Positions 1 to 5,734 of a stretch of DNA of 6,652 nucleotides are shown here, one piece after another. The position numbers and the translations under genes are program-made. A model generated the notes under the pieces. It was not told the origin of the DNA. It made no database searches and was given only the letters and a program-made list of their open reading frames with translations. Positions within the stretch are counted from its first letter, which is position 1. Each line of letters begins with the position of its first letter. Source of the DNA: Chloroflexota bacterium (lineage in GTDB: Bacteria > Chloroflexota > UBA11872 > VXNJ01). The stretch is taken from the NCBI GenBank assembly GCA_026708165.1, contig JAPOVO010000334.1, forward strand, positions 1-6,652, given 5' to 3'.

Positions 1-294
1 AAGGGTCGGAGCCATCGGCTTTTCCAGCAGCGTGTGGATGCCTCGCTCGGCCGCCGCCACCGTCGACGGCTCGTGCAGGAAATGTGGCAGTGCATTCCCG
101 ACCGCCTCCACCTCTCCCGACTCGACAAGCTCTTCCCAAGAAGCGAACGGCGTCGCGCCATACCGCTCCGCCAGCTTCTCCGCTCGCTCCAGGTCCTGAT
201 CGGCAATCGCCGCGAGCTCGACTCCTTCGATCTTGTCGAACTCTCTGGCGTGAAACTCGCCCGCCAGCCCCGCTCCCAGAACGCCTACGCGCAT
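1..294 (-). CDS. Gfo/Idh/MocA-family oxidoreductase, N-terminal part (cut by window edge)
   Basis: Only the first 98 residues are in the window; the reading frame runs off the left edge. They form the NAD(P)-binding Rossmann half of a Gfo/Idh/MocA oxidoreductase. Visible are MRVGVLGAGLAGEFHA, with the GxGxxG loop at residues 7-12, an acidic residue at the end of strand 2 (IAD, D32) that usually favours NAD, and the EKPMA motif at residues 91-95, whose lysine is the conserved active-site residue of the family. The usual 'ATPNxxH' segment reads NALPHFLHEP at 67-76, a slight variant. The family oxidises or reduces hydroxyl/keto groups, mostly of sugars and cyclitols, in the cytoplasm; the substrate here is unknown. 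The start is supported by an AGGAG site 7 nt upstream. The gene is divergent from the M20 amidohydrolase and may share its control region. Family call is firm, specificity open. Confidence 0.9.
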   Translation of the reverse strand, partial: MRVGVLGAGLAGEFHAREFDKIEGVELAAIADQDLERAEKLAERYGATPFASWEELVESGEVEAVGNALPHFLHEPSTVAAAERGIHTLLEKPMAPTL

Positions 295-301
295 GTCACG
301 T

Positions 302-306
302 CTCCT
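302..306 (-). promoter_or_regulatory. Ribosome binding site of the Gfo/Idh/MocA gene
   Basis: Read on the minus strand the sequence is TAGGAGACGTGAC followed by ATG. AGGAG lies 7 nt before the start codon, which fixes the start at position 294. Confidence 0.7.
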
Positions 307-383
307 ACGAAAACCACCAGACTGCGAGAGAATAGGACAAACTTGGCCGGACGGCGCTCCTAGCACGAACCCCCGACCGGACT

Positions 384-389
384 TATTAT
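384..389 (+). promoter_or_regulatory. Possible -10 element upstream of the M20 gene
   Basis: TATTAT matches the sigma-70 -10 consensus at five of six positions. It stands out in GC-rich surroundings within the 132-bp divergent intergenic region, about 38 nt before the M20 start. No good -35 box is visible at the usual distance. The call is tentative. Confidence 0.25.
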
Positions 390-415
390 CTGTTGAAATC
401 TCACTCTCAGGAACC

Positions 416-422
416 GGGGAGG
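416..422 (+). promoter_or_regulatory. Ribosome binding site of the M20 gene
   Basis: GGGGAGG ends 4 nt before the ATG at 427. The spacing is short but usable, and it supports this start over internal methionines. Confidence 0.6.
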
Positions 423-426
423 CGCA

Positions 427-1599
427 ATGGGAGCCGCCAACACAGCAGACCGCGTCACGCAACTCCTGAGTCAGCTTGTCTCGATTGACAGCGTAAATCT
501 GGACATGCCCGGCGCCACCAACGGCGAGAAACGCCACAGCGACTTCATCGCCGGCCTGGGACGCGAAATGGGCCTCGAAGTCTCTCAAACGGAAGTCCTT
601 TCCGGACGCCCAAACGTCCTGCTTGAGCTTAAGCAGCCGGATGCCAGGCGTAAGTTCCTGTTCGACATCCACCTGGATACTGTCCCTCTCGGAGGCGAAA
701 GGGCGGGACTCGATCCGATTGTCGAAGACGGCCGCCTGTACGGGCGCGGAGCATGTGACACCAAAGGCTCGATGGCCGCGGCCCTTCTGGCGCTTGAGCG
801 GTTGGTCGCAGATCCCCCTGCGGACGGCTGCGATGTGGCCCTCCTCGGGACCGTCGACGAGGAATACCTCAAGCGCGGTGTGGACTTCGCCCTCCACTCA
901 GGACTCACGGCGGACGCTGCCCTCGTGGGCGAGCCTACCAACCTCCGACCCGTAACCGCCCACAAGGGCGTGGTCCGGTGGGAGATCGTCACGCGAGGCA
1001 GGACGGCCCACACGTCCCGACCCGACCGTGGCGTAAACGCCATCTACGCCATGACACACGTCATCGACGTGCTGCGTGAAAGATTCGAGGTCGGCGGGAT
1101 GGTCGGTCCGCACCCGCTGTGCGGCGAATCGACCCTGACCGTCTCCACGATACGCGGCGGAGTGCAAGTCAACATCGTGCCGGACGAGTGCCGCATCGAA
1201 ATCGACCGCCGTACGCTTCCCGGCGAGAACGGCACCGAGTTTTTCGAAGCGGTGAAGTCCGAGCTGCGTGACCTCGTAGCGCGAGAACCCTGGATCGAAG
1301 TCGAATGCCTCGACCCGTTTCTCTATGAGGACGGCGTCGACACCGCCCCCGACGCTCCGCTAGTCCGCCACGTGCAGGGGGCCTGTGAAAAGCTGGGGTT
1401 GCCGAACGCGCTCTCCGGCGTGCCTTACGGGACCGATGGCGCGTCGCTCGCTCCCGCCGGAATCGAAACTGTCATCCTTGGACCTGGGTCGATTGAGCAG
1501 GCGCACTCACCTGTCGAGTGGGTCGAGCTGGAGCAGGTCGAGAAATGCGCCACGCTCTACGACGACACCGTCCGAAGGTTCGCCGCATCGGGAGACTAG
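427..1599 (+). CDS. M20-family metallo-amidohydrolase (ArgE/DapE-like)
   Basis: A 390-residue cytoplasmic zinc hydrolase of the M20 / ArgE-DapE-CPG2 group, which cleaves amide bonds of N-acyl amino acids, peptides or related compounds. All metal-site motifs are present: DIHLDTVP with H82 and D84, GRGACDTKG with bridging D111, the TVDEE pair E145 (general base) and E146, VGEPT with E169, and QAHSP with H360. The lid/dimerisation domain spans about 180-290, with GRTAHTSRPDRG containing H195. The C-terminal GTDGAS and HSPVEWVELEQ segments resemble acetylornithine deacetylase and succinyl-diaminopimelate desuccinylase, and the length fits those families. No arginine or lysine biosynthesis genes are nearby. 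Instead it sits 42 bp before an SDR and diverges from a Gfo/Idh/MocA gene, so a catabolic or detoxifying deacylase is as likely as ArgE. No signal peptide is seen. Family certain, substrate unknown. Confidence 0.95.
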   Translation: MGAANTADRVTQLLSQLVSIDSVNLDMPGATNGEKRHSDFIAGLGREMGLEVSQTEVLSGRPNVLLELKQPDARRKFLFDIHLDTVPLGGERAGLDPIVEDGRLYGRGACDTKGSMAAALLALERLVADPPADGCDVALLGTVDEEYLKRGVDFALHSGLTADAALVGEPTNLRPVTAHKGVVRWEIVTRGRTAHTSRPDRGVNAIYAMTHVIDVLRERFEVGGMVGPHPLCGESTLTVSTIRGGVQVNIVPDECRIEIDRRTLPGENGTEFFEAVKSELRDLVAREPWIEVECLDPFLYEDGVDTAPDAPLVRHVQGACEKLGLPNALSGVPYGTDGASLAPAGIETVILGPGSIEQAHSPVEWVELEQVEKCATLYDDTVRRFAASGD

Positions 1600-1624
1600 G
1601 CCCGAGAGCCTTACAGGTCTGGAC

Positions 1625-1632
1625 AGGAAAGG
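1625..1632 (+). promoter_or_regulatory. Ribosome binding site of the SDR gene
   Basis: AGGAAAGG lies 9 nt before ATG 1642. A second in-frame ATG at 1651 is possible but further from the site, so 1642 is preferred. Confidence 0.5.
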
Positions 1633-1641
1633 CTCACGCTG

Positions 1642-2403
1642 ATGGCTGGAATGCTGGCAGGCAAGACCGCCTTAATCACCGGCGCCAGCGCGGGGATCGG
1701 GAGAGCGGCGGCGCTCGTATTCGCCCGTGAGGGAGCCCGGCTAGTCCTGACCGCTCGACGCCAAGAGGAAGGCGAGGAAACCGCCCACATGGTTCGGCGG
1801 TCCGGCCGCTCGGCGATTTTCATCGCCGCCGACGTTTCAAAGCGCGAACAGGTCGAGCGCGTTTTCGAAGAATCCCTCCGCACGTTCGGCCAGGTCGACT
1901 GCGCGTTCAACAACGCTGGCGTCGAAGGAGTTCCTAACACTCTTACCGCGGACTACTCCGAGGGCGATTGGGACCGCCTTGTCACCGTAAACCTCAAGAG
2001 CGTCTGGCTGTGCATGAAATACGAGATCCGGCAAATGGCGGGACGCGGAGGCTCGATAGTCAACAACGCCTCGATTCTCGGACTGGTTGGCGGCAAATCC
2101 ACCGCGCCCTACACCGCAAGCAAACATGGCGTGGTCGGCCTCACCAAGGCCGTCGCGCTCGAATACGCTCGTGACGGCATTCGCGTGAACGCCGTCTGCC
2201 CCGGCTACGTGCATACGCCCATGGTCGACCGGCTCACGGCCGTCAATCCCGACCACATAACCAACGCAATCAAAAGCGAGCCGGTAGGCCGGCTGGGCAC
2301 CCCGGAAGAGATCGCCGAAGCGGCCGCATGGCTCTGCTCGGACGCCGCCTCGTTCGTGACCGGACACGCCATGGCGGTCGACGGAGGCTTTCTGGCGGGC
2401 TGA
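1642..2403 (+). CDS. Classical short-chain dehydrogenase/reductase (SDR)
   Basis: At 253 residues this is the normal size for a classical SDR, a soluble Rossmann-fold enzyme that interconverts alcohols and ketones with NAD(P). Motifs occur in order: cofactor loop TGASAGIG (13-20), an Arg pair after strand 2 (TARR, R39/R40) that suggests NADP(H), acidic D64 in AADV, structural NNAG (90-93), and the tetrad N117, S144, Y157 and K161 in the form YTASK. PGYVHTPM (187-194) and the C-terminal VDGGF close the fold. It starts 42 bp after the M20 gene on the same strand, probably as one transcript. The pairing with a Gfo/Idh/MocA enzyme suggests oxidation of a hydroxylated substrate, but that is inference. 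Many SDRs of this type are annotated glucose 1-dehydrogenase or FabG-like without proof. Family certain, substrate unknown. Confidence 0.95.
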   Translation: MAGMLAGKTALITGASAGIGRAAALVFAREGARLVLTARRQEEGEETAHMVRRSGRSAIFIAADVSKREQVERVFEESLRTFGQVDCAFNNAGVEGVPNTLTADYSEGDWDRLVTVNLKSVWLCMKYEIRQMAGRGGSIVNNASILGLVGGKSTAPYTASKHGVVGLTKAVALEYARDGIRVNAVCPGYVHTPMVDRLTAVNPDHITNAIKSEPVGRLGTPEEIAEAAAWLCSDAASFVTGHAMAVDGGFLAG

Positions 2404-2451
2404 TTCGAGGATAGTCGGTCGCATGGCGCTGTCTCCCAACCATTCCTCATC

Positions 2452-3582
2452 TTGATTCCACGGCTCGCGATTCCGGCGCTTAGGTCTTCAGCTTCGAGTT
2501 TGCTAACGCTCGGGCTGCTTTGCCTCGCCATCCTCCTGGCAACATCCTGCGACACCCGCTGCCCAAGCGATGTCACGAACCGCTGGCTAAGCGGCGATTT
2601 CTGGCGCGATTCAGGCATCGAAAACATACAGGCCCAGCTTGATTGCGGTGTAGATCTCCATGCAACGGCCACCGGCGGCAACACCCCCCTGCATCTTGCA
2701 ACGCGTCACAGCCAAAACCCGTCAGTCTTACAGTTCCTGCTGGACGCCGGCGCGAATGTCGAGACAAGAGACAACTTCGGCAATACCCCTCTGCTCTTGG
2801 CCGTAGTTACGCAAGCTAGCCTGCCCGTCCTCAAGACCCTGCTCGATAGCGGCGCAAACATCGAGGCCAGGGACAACTTCGGCAACACACCCCTGCTTCT
2901 AGCTATAGCCACGAACGCAAGTCCGGCCGTTTTCCGGGCCTTGCTCGACAACGGCGCGGATATCGGCGCGCGCGACGCCGACGGCAGGACACCGCTGCAT
3001 CTCGCCGCCAGGTTCGCCAACGACCTCGCCGTCATGGAAGCCCTGCTCGACCGTGGCGCGGAAATCGAAGCCAGGAGTGTGCTCGGCTCCACTCCATTGC
3101 ACTCGGCGGCGGCGCATAGCCGGGAGCCGGCCGCTGTCAGGCTATTGCTCGACCACGGAGCGGACGTCGACGCAAGGGCTGACTTTGGCGAAACCCCCCT
3201 CCATGGCGCCGCGCAGTGGAACCAAGATCCTGCGATCATCCAAACCATGTTGGACACCGGCGCGCCCATCGATGCCAAGGACGGCGACGGCGCCACGCCT
3301 CTGCACTGGGCGGTGCGCTCCAAAGCAGACCCGGCGGTCGTCCAGGCGCTACTTGACCGCGGCGCCGACACCGAGGCGCGGGATATCGACGGCAGGACTC
3401 CGCTTCACGTAGCCGCCAGATTCGCCGACGACCACCGAATCCTGGAGACCCTGCTCGACCACGGTGCAAACATCGACGCAAAAGACAACGCAGGTGACAC
3501 TCCGCTCGATCTGGCAAAACGCCACTACAACCCCGTGGCCATCGAAATCCTGGAGAACCGCGGCGCAACCGAAACCGGCTGA
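2452..3582 (+). CDS. Exported, probably lipid-anchored ankyrin-repeat protein
   Basis: The product has 376 residues. From a TTG start it has a basic N-terminus (R4, R11), a hydrophobic core LLTLGLLCLAILLATSC (about 17-33), and Cys33 as a possible lipidation site. The residue at -3 is Ala rather than Leu/Ile/Val, so the lipobox is imperfect and a plain secreted form is possible. Residues 45-74 look like a degenerate capping repeat (DFWRDSGIENIQAQLDCGVD). Nine ankyrin repeats follow with TPL at 78, 112, 146, 180, 214, 248, 282, 316 and 350. Eight units are exactly 34 residues (75-346) and the last is shorter. Ankyrin arrays bind proteins; the partner is unknown. No ATG lies in frame between the SDR stop and this region, and no clear SD precedes the TTG, so the start is uncertain; TTG 2500 would leave too short an N-terminus. 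The gene lies in the same frame as the SDR upstream, 48 nt after its stop. Confidence 0.85.
   Translation: MIPRLAIPALRSSASSLLTLGLLCLAILLATSCDTRCPSDVTNRWLSGDFWRDSGIENIQAQLDCGVDLHATATGGNTPLHLATRHSQNPSVLQFLLDAGANVETRDNFGNTPLLLAVVTQASLPVLKTLLDSGANIEARDNFGNTPLLLAIATNASPAVFRALLDNGADIGARDADGRTPLHLAARFANDLAVMEALLDRGAEIEARSVLGSTPLHSAAAHSREPAAVRLLLDHGADVDARADFGETPLHGAAQWNQDPAIIQTMLDTGAPIDAKDGDGATPLHWAVRSKADPAVVQALLDRGADTEARDIDGRTPLHVAARFADDHRILETLLDHGANIDAKDNAGDTPLDLAKRHYNPVAIEILENRGATETG
2674..3579 (+). repeat. 102-bp coding tandem repeats (ankyrin array)
   Basis: Eight in-register 102-bp units (2674-3489) plus a shorter ninth encode the ankyrin repeats. Some units are close at the DNA level: GACAACTTCGGCAA recurs at 2770 and 2872, one unit apart, and GACGGCAGGAC recurs at 2980 and 3388, four units apart. 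By eye, protein repeats 2 and 3 share about 22 of 34 residues and repeats 4 and 8 about 21 of 34, which suggests growth by tandem and block duplication. Confidence 0.85.
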
Positions 3583-3623
3583 GTCCCCCGGGAGTTCACA
3601 GACCGGACGAATTGCAATCGACA

Positions 3624-3646
3624 GGGCCAGCTGCGATCTAGCTCCC
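3624..3646 (+). other. Bulged hairpin in the ankyrin-VanZ gap
   Basis: GGG-CC-AGCT, a 7-nt loop, then AGCT-CCC can form a seven-pair stem with a CC bulge. It lies about 40 bp after the ankyrin stop. No T-run follows, so it is not a standard intrinsic terminator and may be chance. Confidence 0.2.
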
Positions 3647-3714
3647 ATCAAGCGTGTCGACAGCCTTCGGAAGTCCGGCGCCGCCAGTTAGACCTTCCCA
3701 GCCTCCCGCCTCGC

Positions 3715-3720
3715 TATGAT
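3715..3720 (+). promoter_or_regulatory. -10 element for a leaderless VanZ-like transcript
   Basis: TATGAT (five of six to TATAAT) is followed by 7 nt and then ATG at 3728. That is the spacing expected when transcription starts at the first base of the start codon. No SD precedes either this ATG or the one at 3716, which fits a leaderless mRNA. No strong -35 box is seen. Confidence 0.5.
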
Positions 3721-3727
3721 TCCCGCC

Positions 3728-4372
3728 ATGCGATTTTTCTCCTCCCGTCGGGAGCGCCGTCTCTGGCTGTGGACGTTGGCCGTCGTTGTGGCGATCTACT
3801 CCACCTTGGGCCTGACCGGGATGCTGGCCGGGCTGCTGCGCGAGCATGGTCTGGGAGCGCCCCTGTTCTTGCTCTTCATGTTCCTCGTCGCGGCCACAGT
3901 CGTCACCCACGGAATAAGGGCGCGCGCGGGCCGGGTGGAGATCGCCGTCGGCTTGGGTGTCGCCACCGCCTACCTGCTGGTGCTGTTCCGAATGTCGATT
4001 CTGGAGGAGCGCTCCCACCTCATTGAGTACGGCGTTCTGGGCGTCTTGATCTACGCAGCGCTCGTCGAGCGTGCGAGCCAGGGGCGCCGTGTCCCGTTGC
4101 CTCCTCTGCTCGCCGTTATTGCGACTACGGCGCTCGGCGCGCTCGACGAGGGTATCCAGTGGTTTCTGCCCACTCGCGTCTTCGACCCGCAAGACATCCT
4201 GTTCAATTTCCTTGCCGGCGCAATGGCGGTTGGCTCGAGCATTGCGCTGGCATGGGCGCGGCGCAAGACCATGTCCCGCCGGGCGCGCGATAATGTCTGT
4301 CCACCTGGACGGCCCGAAAAACCTGAACCTCTCCACGGTGGTTCGGACGCAGGCGGTCCCCGCCGACCGTAG
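3728..4372 (+). CDS. VanZ-like integral membrane protein
   Basis: A 214-residue polytopic membrane protein with hydrophobic segments at about 12-34, 43-61, 69-88, 96-112, 124-139 and 155-177. It carries the VanZ-family signature: RSHLIEYGVLG (95-105) with H97 and E100, then LDEGIQWFLPTRVFDPQD (139-156) with D140, E141, Q144, P148, R150, D153 and D156, and N160/G164 in the last helix. VanZ itself gives low-level teicoplanin resistance, but most family members are uncharacterised and no van genes are nearby, so resistance should not be assumed. The last 35 or so residues are a charged, Pro/Gly-rich cytoplasmic tail. An in-frame ATG at 3716 would add four residues (MIPA); 3728 is chosen because the TATGAT at 3715-3720 overlaps the earlier ATG and sits at leaderless distance from the later one. 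It stands alone, 145 bp after the ankyrin gene. Confidence 0.85.
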   Translation: MRFFSSRRERRLWLWTLAVVVAIYSTLGLTGMLAGLLREHGLGAPLFLLFMFLVAATVVTHGIRARAGRVEIAVGLGVATAYLLVLFRMSILEERSHLIEYGVLGVLIYAALVERASQGRRVPLPPLLAVIATTALGALDEGIQWFLPTRVFDPQDILFNFLAGAMAVGSSIALAWARRKTMSRRARDNVCPPGRPEKPEPLHGGSDAGGPRRP

Positions 4373-4415
4373 TCGTCGCCCTAGCCAATCCAGGTACCAA
4401 ACACCGCAGTCAGTA

Positions 4416-4475
4416 GGACGCGGTATCTTCCATTGCGTCCAACACACGATACGGAAATGATCAGAGTTGGCTCTG
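4416..4475 (+). other. Two small inverted repeats between the VanZ-like and MscS genes
   Basis: GGACGC (4416-4421) and GCGTCC (4435-4440) form a perfect 6-bp stem with a 13-nt loop. CAGAG-TTGG-CTCTG (4462-4475) forms a 5-bp stem with a four-base loop. Neither is followed by a T-run. They could be weak RNA structures or operator-like sites in the MscS leader, or chance. Confidence 0.2.
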
Positions 4476-4499
4476 TCGTAATCTCGCGTCACGAATGTC

Positions 4500-4508
4500 A
4501 GGAGGTGA
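4500..4508 (+). promoter_or_regulatory. Strong ribosome binding site of the MscS gene
   Basis: AGGAGGTGA is fully complementary to the conserved anti-SD end of bacterial 16S rRNA. Its AGGAGG core ends 6 nt before ATG 4512. It is the strongest SD in the window and fixes the start. Confidence 0.85.
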
Positions 4509-4511
4509 CCA

Positions 4512-5600
4512 ATGCAGTGGTTCGTGGACTTTCTCGGCGAAGTCGCAGCCTTCGACCTGGCTGCGGTTGACCCTCGCATTCAGGCCCCTGTCGCGGTGCT
4601 CGCGAGTGTGATTGCCGCCAAACTGTTCGACTGGATCATTACCAGGCTGCTGCTGCGCAGGGCGCCCAAGACCGAAGGTGACTTCTACAATCGCCTGGTC
4701 GAAATCCTCCACAGGCCCGTTTTCCTGCTCGTGTTGCTTGGAGGCTTCGGCGTGGCGGCAAATCTCCTGGTGCCCGACGGATGGCCAAGGACGATAACTT
4801 TCGGAATGCTCGGGACGCTGGCCGTACTGGTCGGACTGACTTTTGCCATTCGATTGAATCAGCTGACCCTGGAAGGCTTGAGTCGAAACCCGGAGCGTTT
4901 CCGCTACGTCGAGCGGCGGACCTTGCCGCTCATTCGGAACTTGAGCAACGTGCTCCTGGCCGGAGTGGCGGCATACTTCCTGCTGCAGGTCTGGGATCTG
5001 GACGTGACGCCCTGGCTTGCCTCGGCGGGAATCCTGGGAATCGTGGTTGGGCTCGGGGCCAGGGACACAGTCGCAAACTTCTTCGCTGGCGTGCTCATCC
5101 TCGCCGACGCACCCTACCAGGTTGGGGATTTCATCGTCCTGGATACGGGCGAACGGGCCCAGGTGACCCACATCGGCCTGCCGAGCACCCGGCGGCTGAC
5201 CCGCGTTGACATAGAGATAACTATTCCGAACGGCGTCATGGGAAACATCAAAGTCATCAACGAAACCGGCGGGCCTAACACCAAACACCGCATTCGTATA
5301 CGTGTCGCATGTGCCTACGGTTCCGACATCGATCATGTAAAGCAGGTGCTGCTCCAAGTAGCCGAAGGCCAGGAGGAGGTCTGTCAGGATCCTGAGCCGA
5401 GGGTTCGTTTTCGCACCTTCGGTGCATCCGGGCTGGACCTGGAACTGCTGGCCTGGGTGGACGAACCGGTCCTTCGGGGACGCGTAACCGACGCGCTGAA
5501 CACAGCGGTTTACCGCCGATTTGCAGACGAACGGATCGAAATCCCCTACTCAAAACAGGATCTCTACGTTAAGGAGTTGCCAACACCCTTCGGCGGTTAG
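4512..5600 (+). CDS. MscS-family mechanosensitive ion channel
   Basis: A 362-residue inner-membrane channel of the small-conductance mechanosensitive family, which opens under membrane tension to release solutes during hypo-osmotic shock. Hydrophobic segments lie at about 25-48, 69-87, 97-116, 143-163 and 168-198, against three in E. coli MscS (286 residues), so it has two extra N-terminal helices. The last is the Gly/Ala-rich pore helix, ASAGILGIVVGLGARDTVA continuing into NFFAG (170-193). The beta domain follows with PYQVGDFIVL (201-210), IGLPSTRRLTRVD (221-233) and IPNGVMGNIKVIN (238-250). The C-terminal alpha/beta domain includes YGSDIDHVKQVL and the closing IEIPYSKQDLYV (342-353), typical of the family. 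It is flanked by intergenic gaps of more than 130 bp, so it is probably transcribed alone. Family certain; the subtype and any regulatory role of the extra helices are not known. Confidence 0.95.
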   Translation: MQWFVDFLGEVAAFDLAAVDPRIQAPVAVLASVIAAKLFDWIITRLLLRRAPKTEGDFYNRLVEILHRPVFLLVLLGGFGVAANLLVPDGWPRTITFGMLGTLAVLVGLTFAIRLNQLTLEGLSRNPERFRYVERRTLPLIRNLSNVLLAGVAAYFLLQVWDLDVTPWLASAGILGIVVGLGARDTVANFFAGVLILADAPYQVGDFIVLDTGERAQVTHIGLPSTRRLTRVDIEITIPNGVMGNIKVINETGGPNTKHRIRIRVACAYGSDIDHVKQVLLQVAEGQEEVCQDPEPRVRFRTFGASGLDLELLAWVDEPVLRGRVTDALNTAVYRRFADERIEIPYSKQDLYVKELPTPFGG

Positions 5601-5621
5601 CCGGCGATCGGTGGTCGCCGG
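5601..5621 (+). terminator. Hairpin immediately after the MscS stop, possible terminator
   Basis: CCGGCGA, a 7-nt loop, then TCGCCGG gives a perfect 7-bp, GC-rich stem starting at the base after the stop codon. No T-run follows, so it is either a T-less terminator, an mRNA 3'-end stabiliser, or a pause site. Confidence 0.45.
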
Positions 5622-5674
5622 ACCGGGAATTCGAAGCCCCCGATCCGCCCACGCCCCCGCGGCCCCGACCGGCC

Positions 5675-5703
5675 TTACTGCAATCTGGAAAATCGTGTAA
5701 GTT
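5675..5703 (+). promoter_or_regulatory. Weak candidate promoter of bioY
   Basis: TTACTG (5675-5680) and TAAGTT (5698-5703) are 17 bp apart and 31 bp before the bioY start. Both boxes match the sigma-70 consensus only moderately. The downstream AGTT (5700-5703) is mirrored by AACT at 5719-5722 across a 15-bp gap, which could be an operator but is short. Confidence 0.25.
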
Positions 5704-5734
5704 GGGCCAGCATCATGCAACTCAATAAGCAGCC

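Noticed and set aside
34..363. Plus-strand open frame of 109 codons at the left edge
   Set aside because: It is antisense to the Gfo/Idh/MocA N-terminus, which shows the GxGxxG and EKPMA motifs and a proper SD; the plus-strand product is Arg-rich noise.
427..1599. Naming the M20 enzyme argE or dapE
   Set aside because: Motifs fit the whole M20 ArgE/DapE group, and the neighbours are not arginine or lysine biosynthesis genes, so a specific symbol is not supported.
2706..3371. Minus-strand open frame of 221 codons with its own repeats
   Set aside because: Its repetitive look is simply the mirror of the ankyrin coding repeats on the other strand.
2674..3489. Regular repeats that might be mistaken for a CRISPR or non-coding tandem array
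   Set aside because: The 102-bp period is in frame, units are diverged at synonymous and non-synonymous sites, and each encodes a full ankyrin repeat. There are no identical repeats with unique spacers.
3728..4372. Calling the VanZ-like gene a glycopeptide resistance gene
   Set aside because: No vanH, vanA/B, vanX, vanR or vanS homologue is in the window, and most VanZ-family proteins are of unknown function.
3638..4579. Long open frame (313 codons) on the minus strand opposite the VanZ-like gene
   Set aside because: The plus strand carries the VanZ signature and membrane segments; the antisense translation is low-complexity, polar and unrecognisable.
4461..5357. Long open frame (298 codons) on the minus strand opposite the MscS gene
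   Set aside because: It is antisense to a clear MscS protein. The translation is rich in Gln, His, Asp and Arg with no family motif, as expected from the complement of GC-rich coding DNA.
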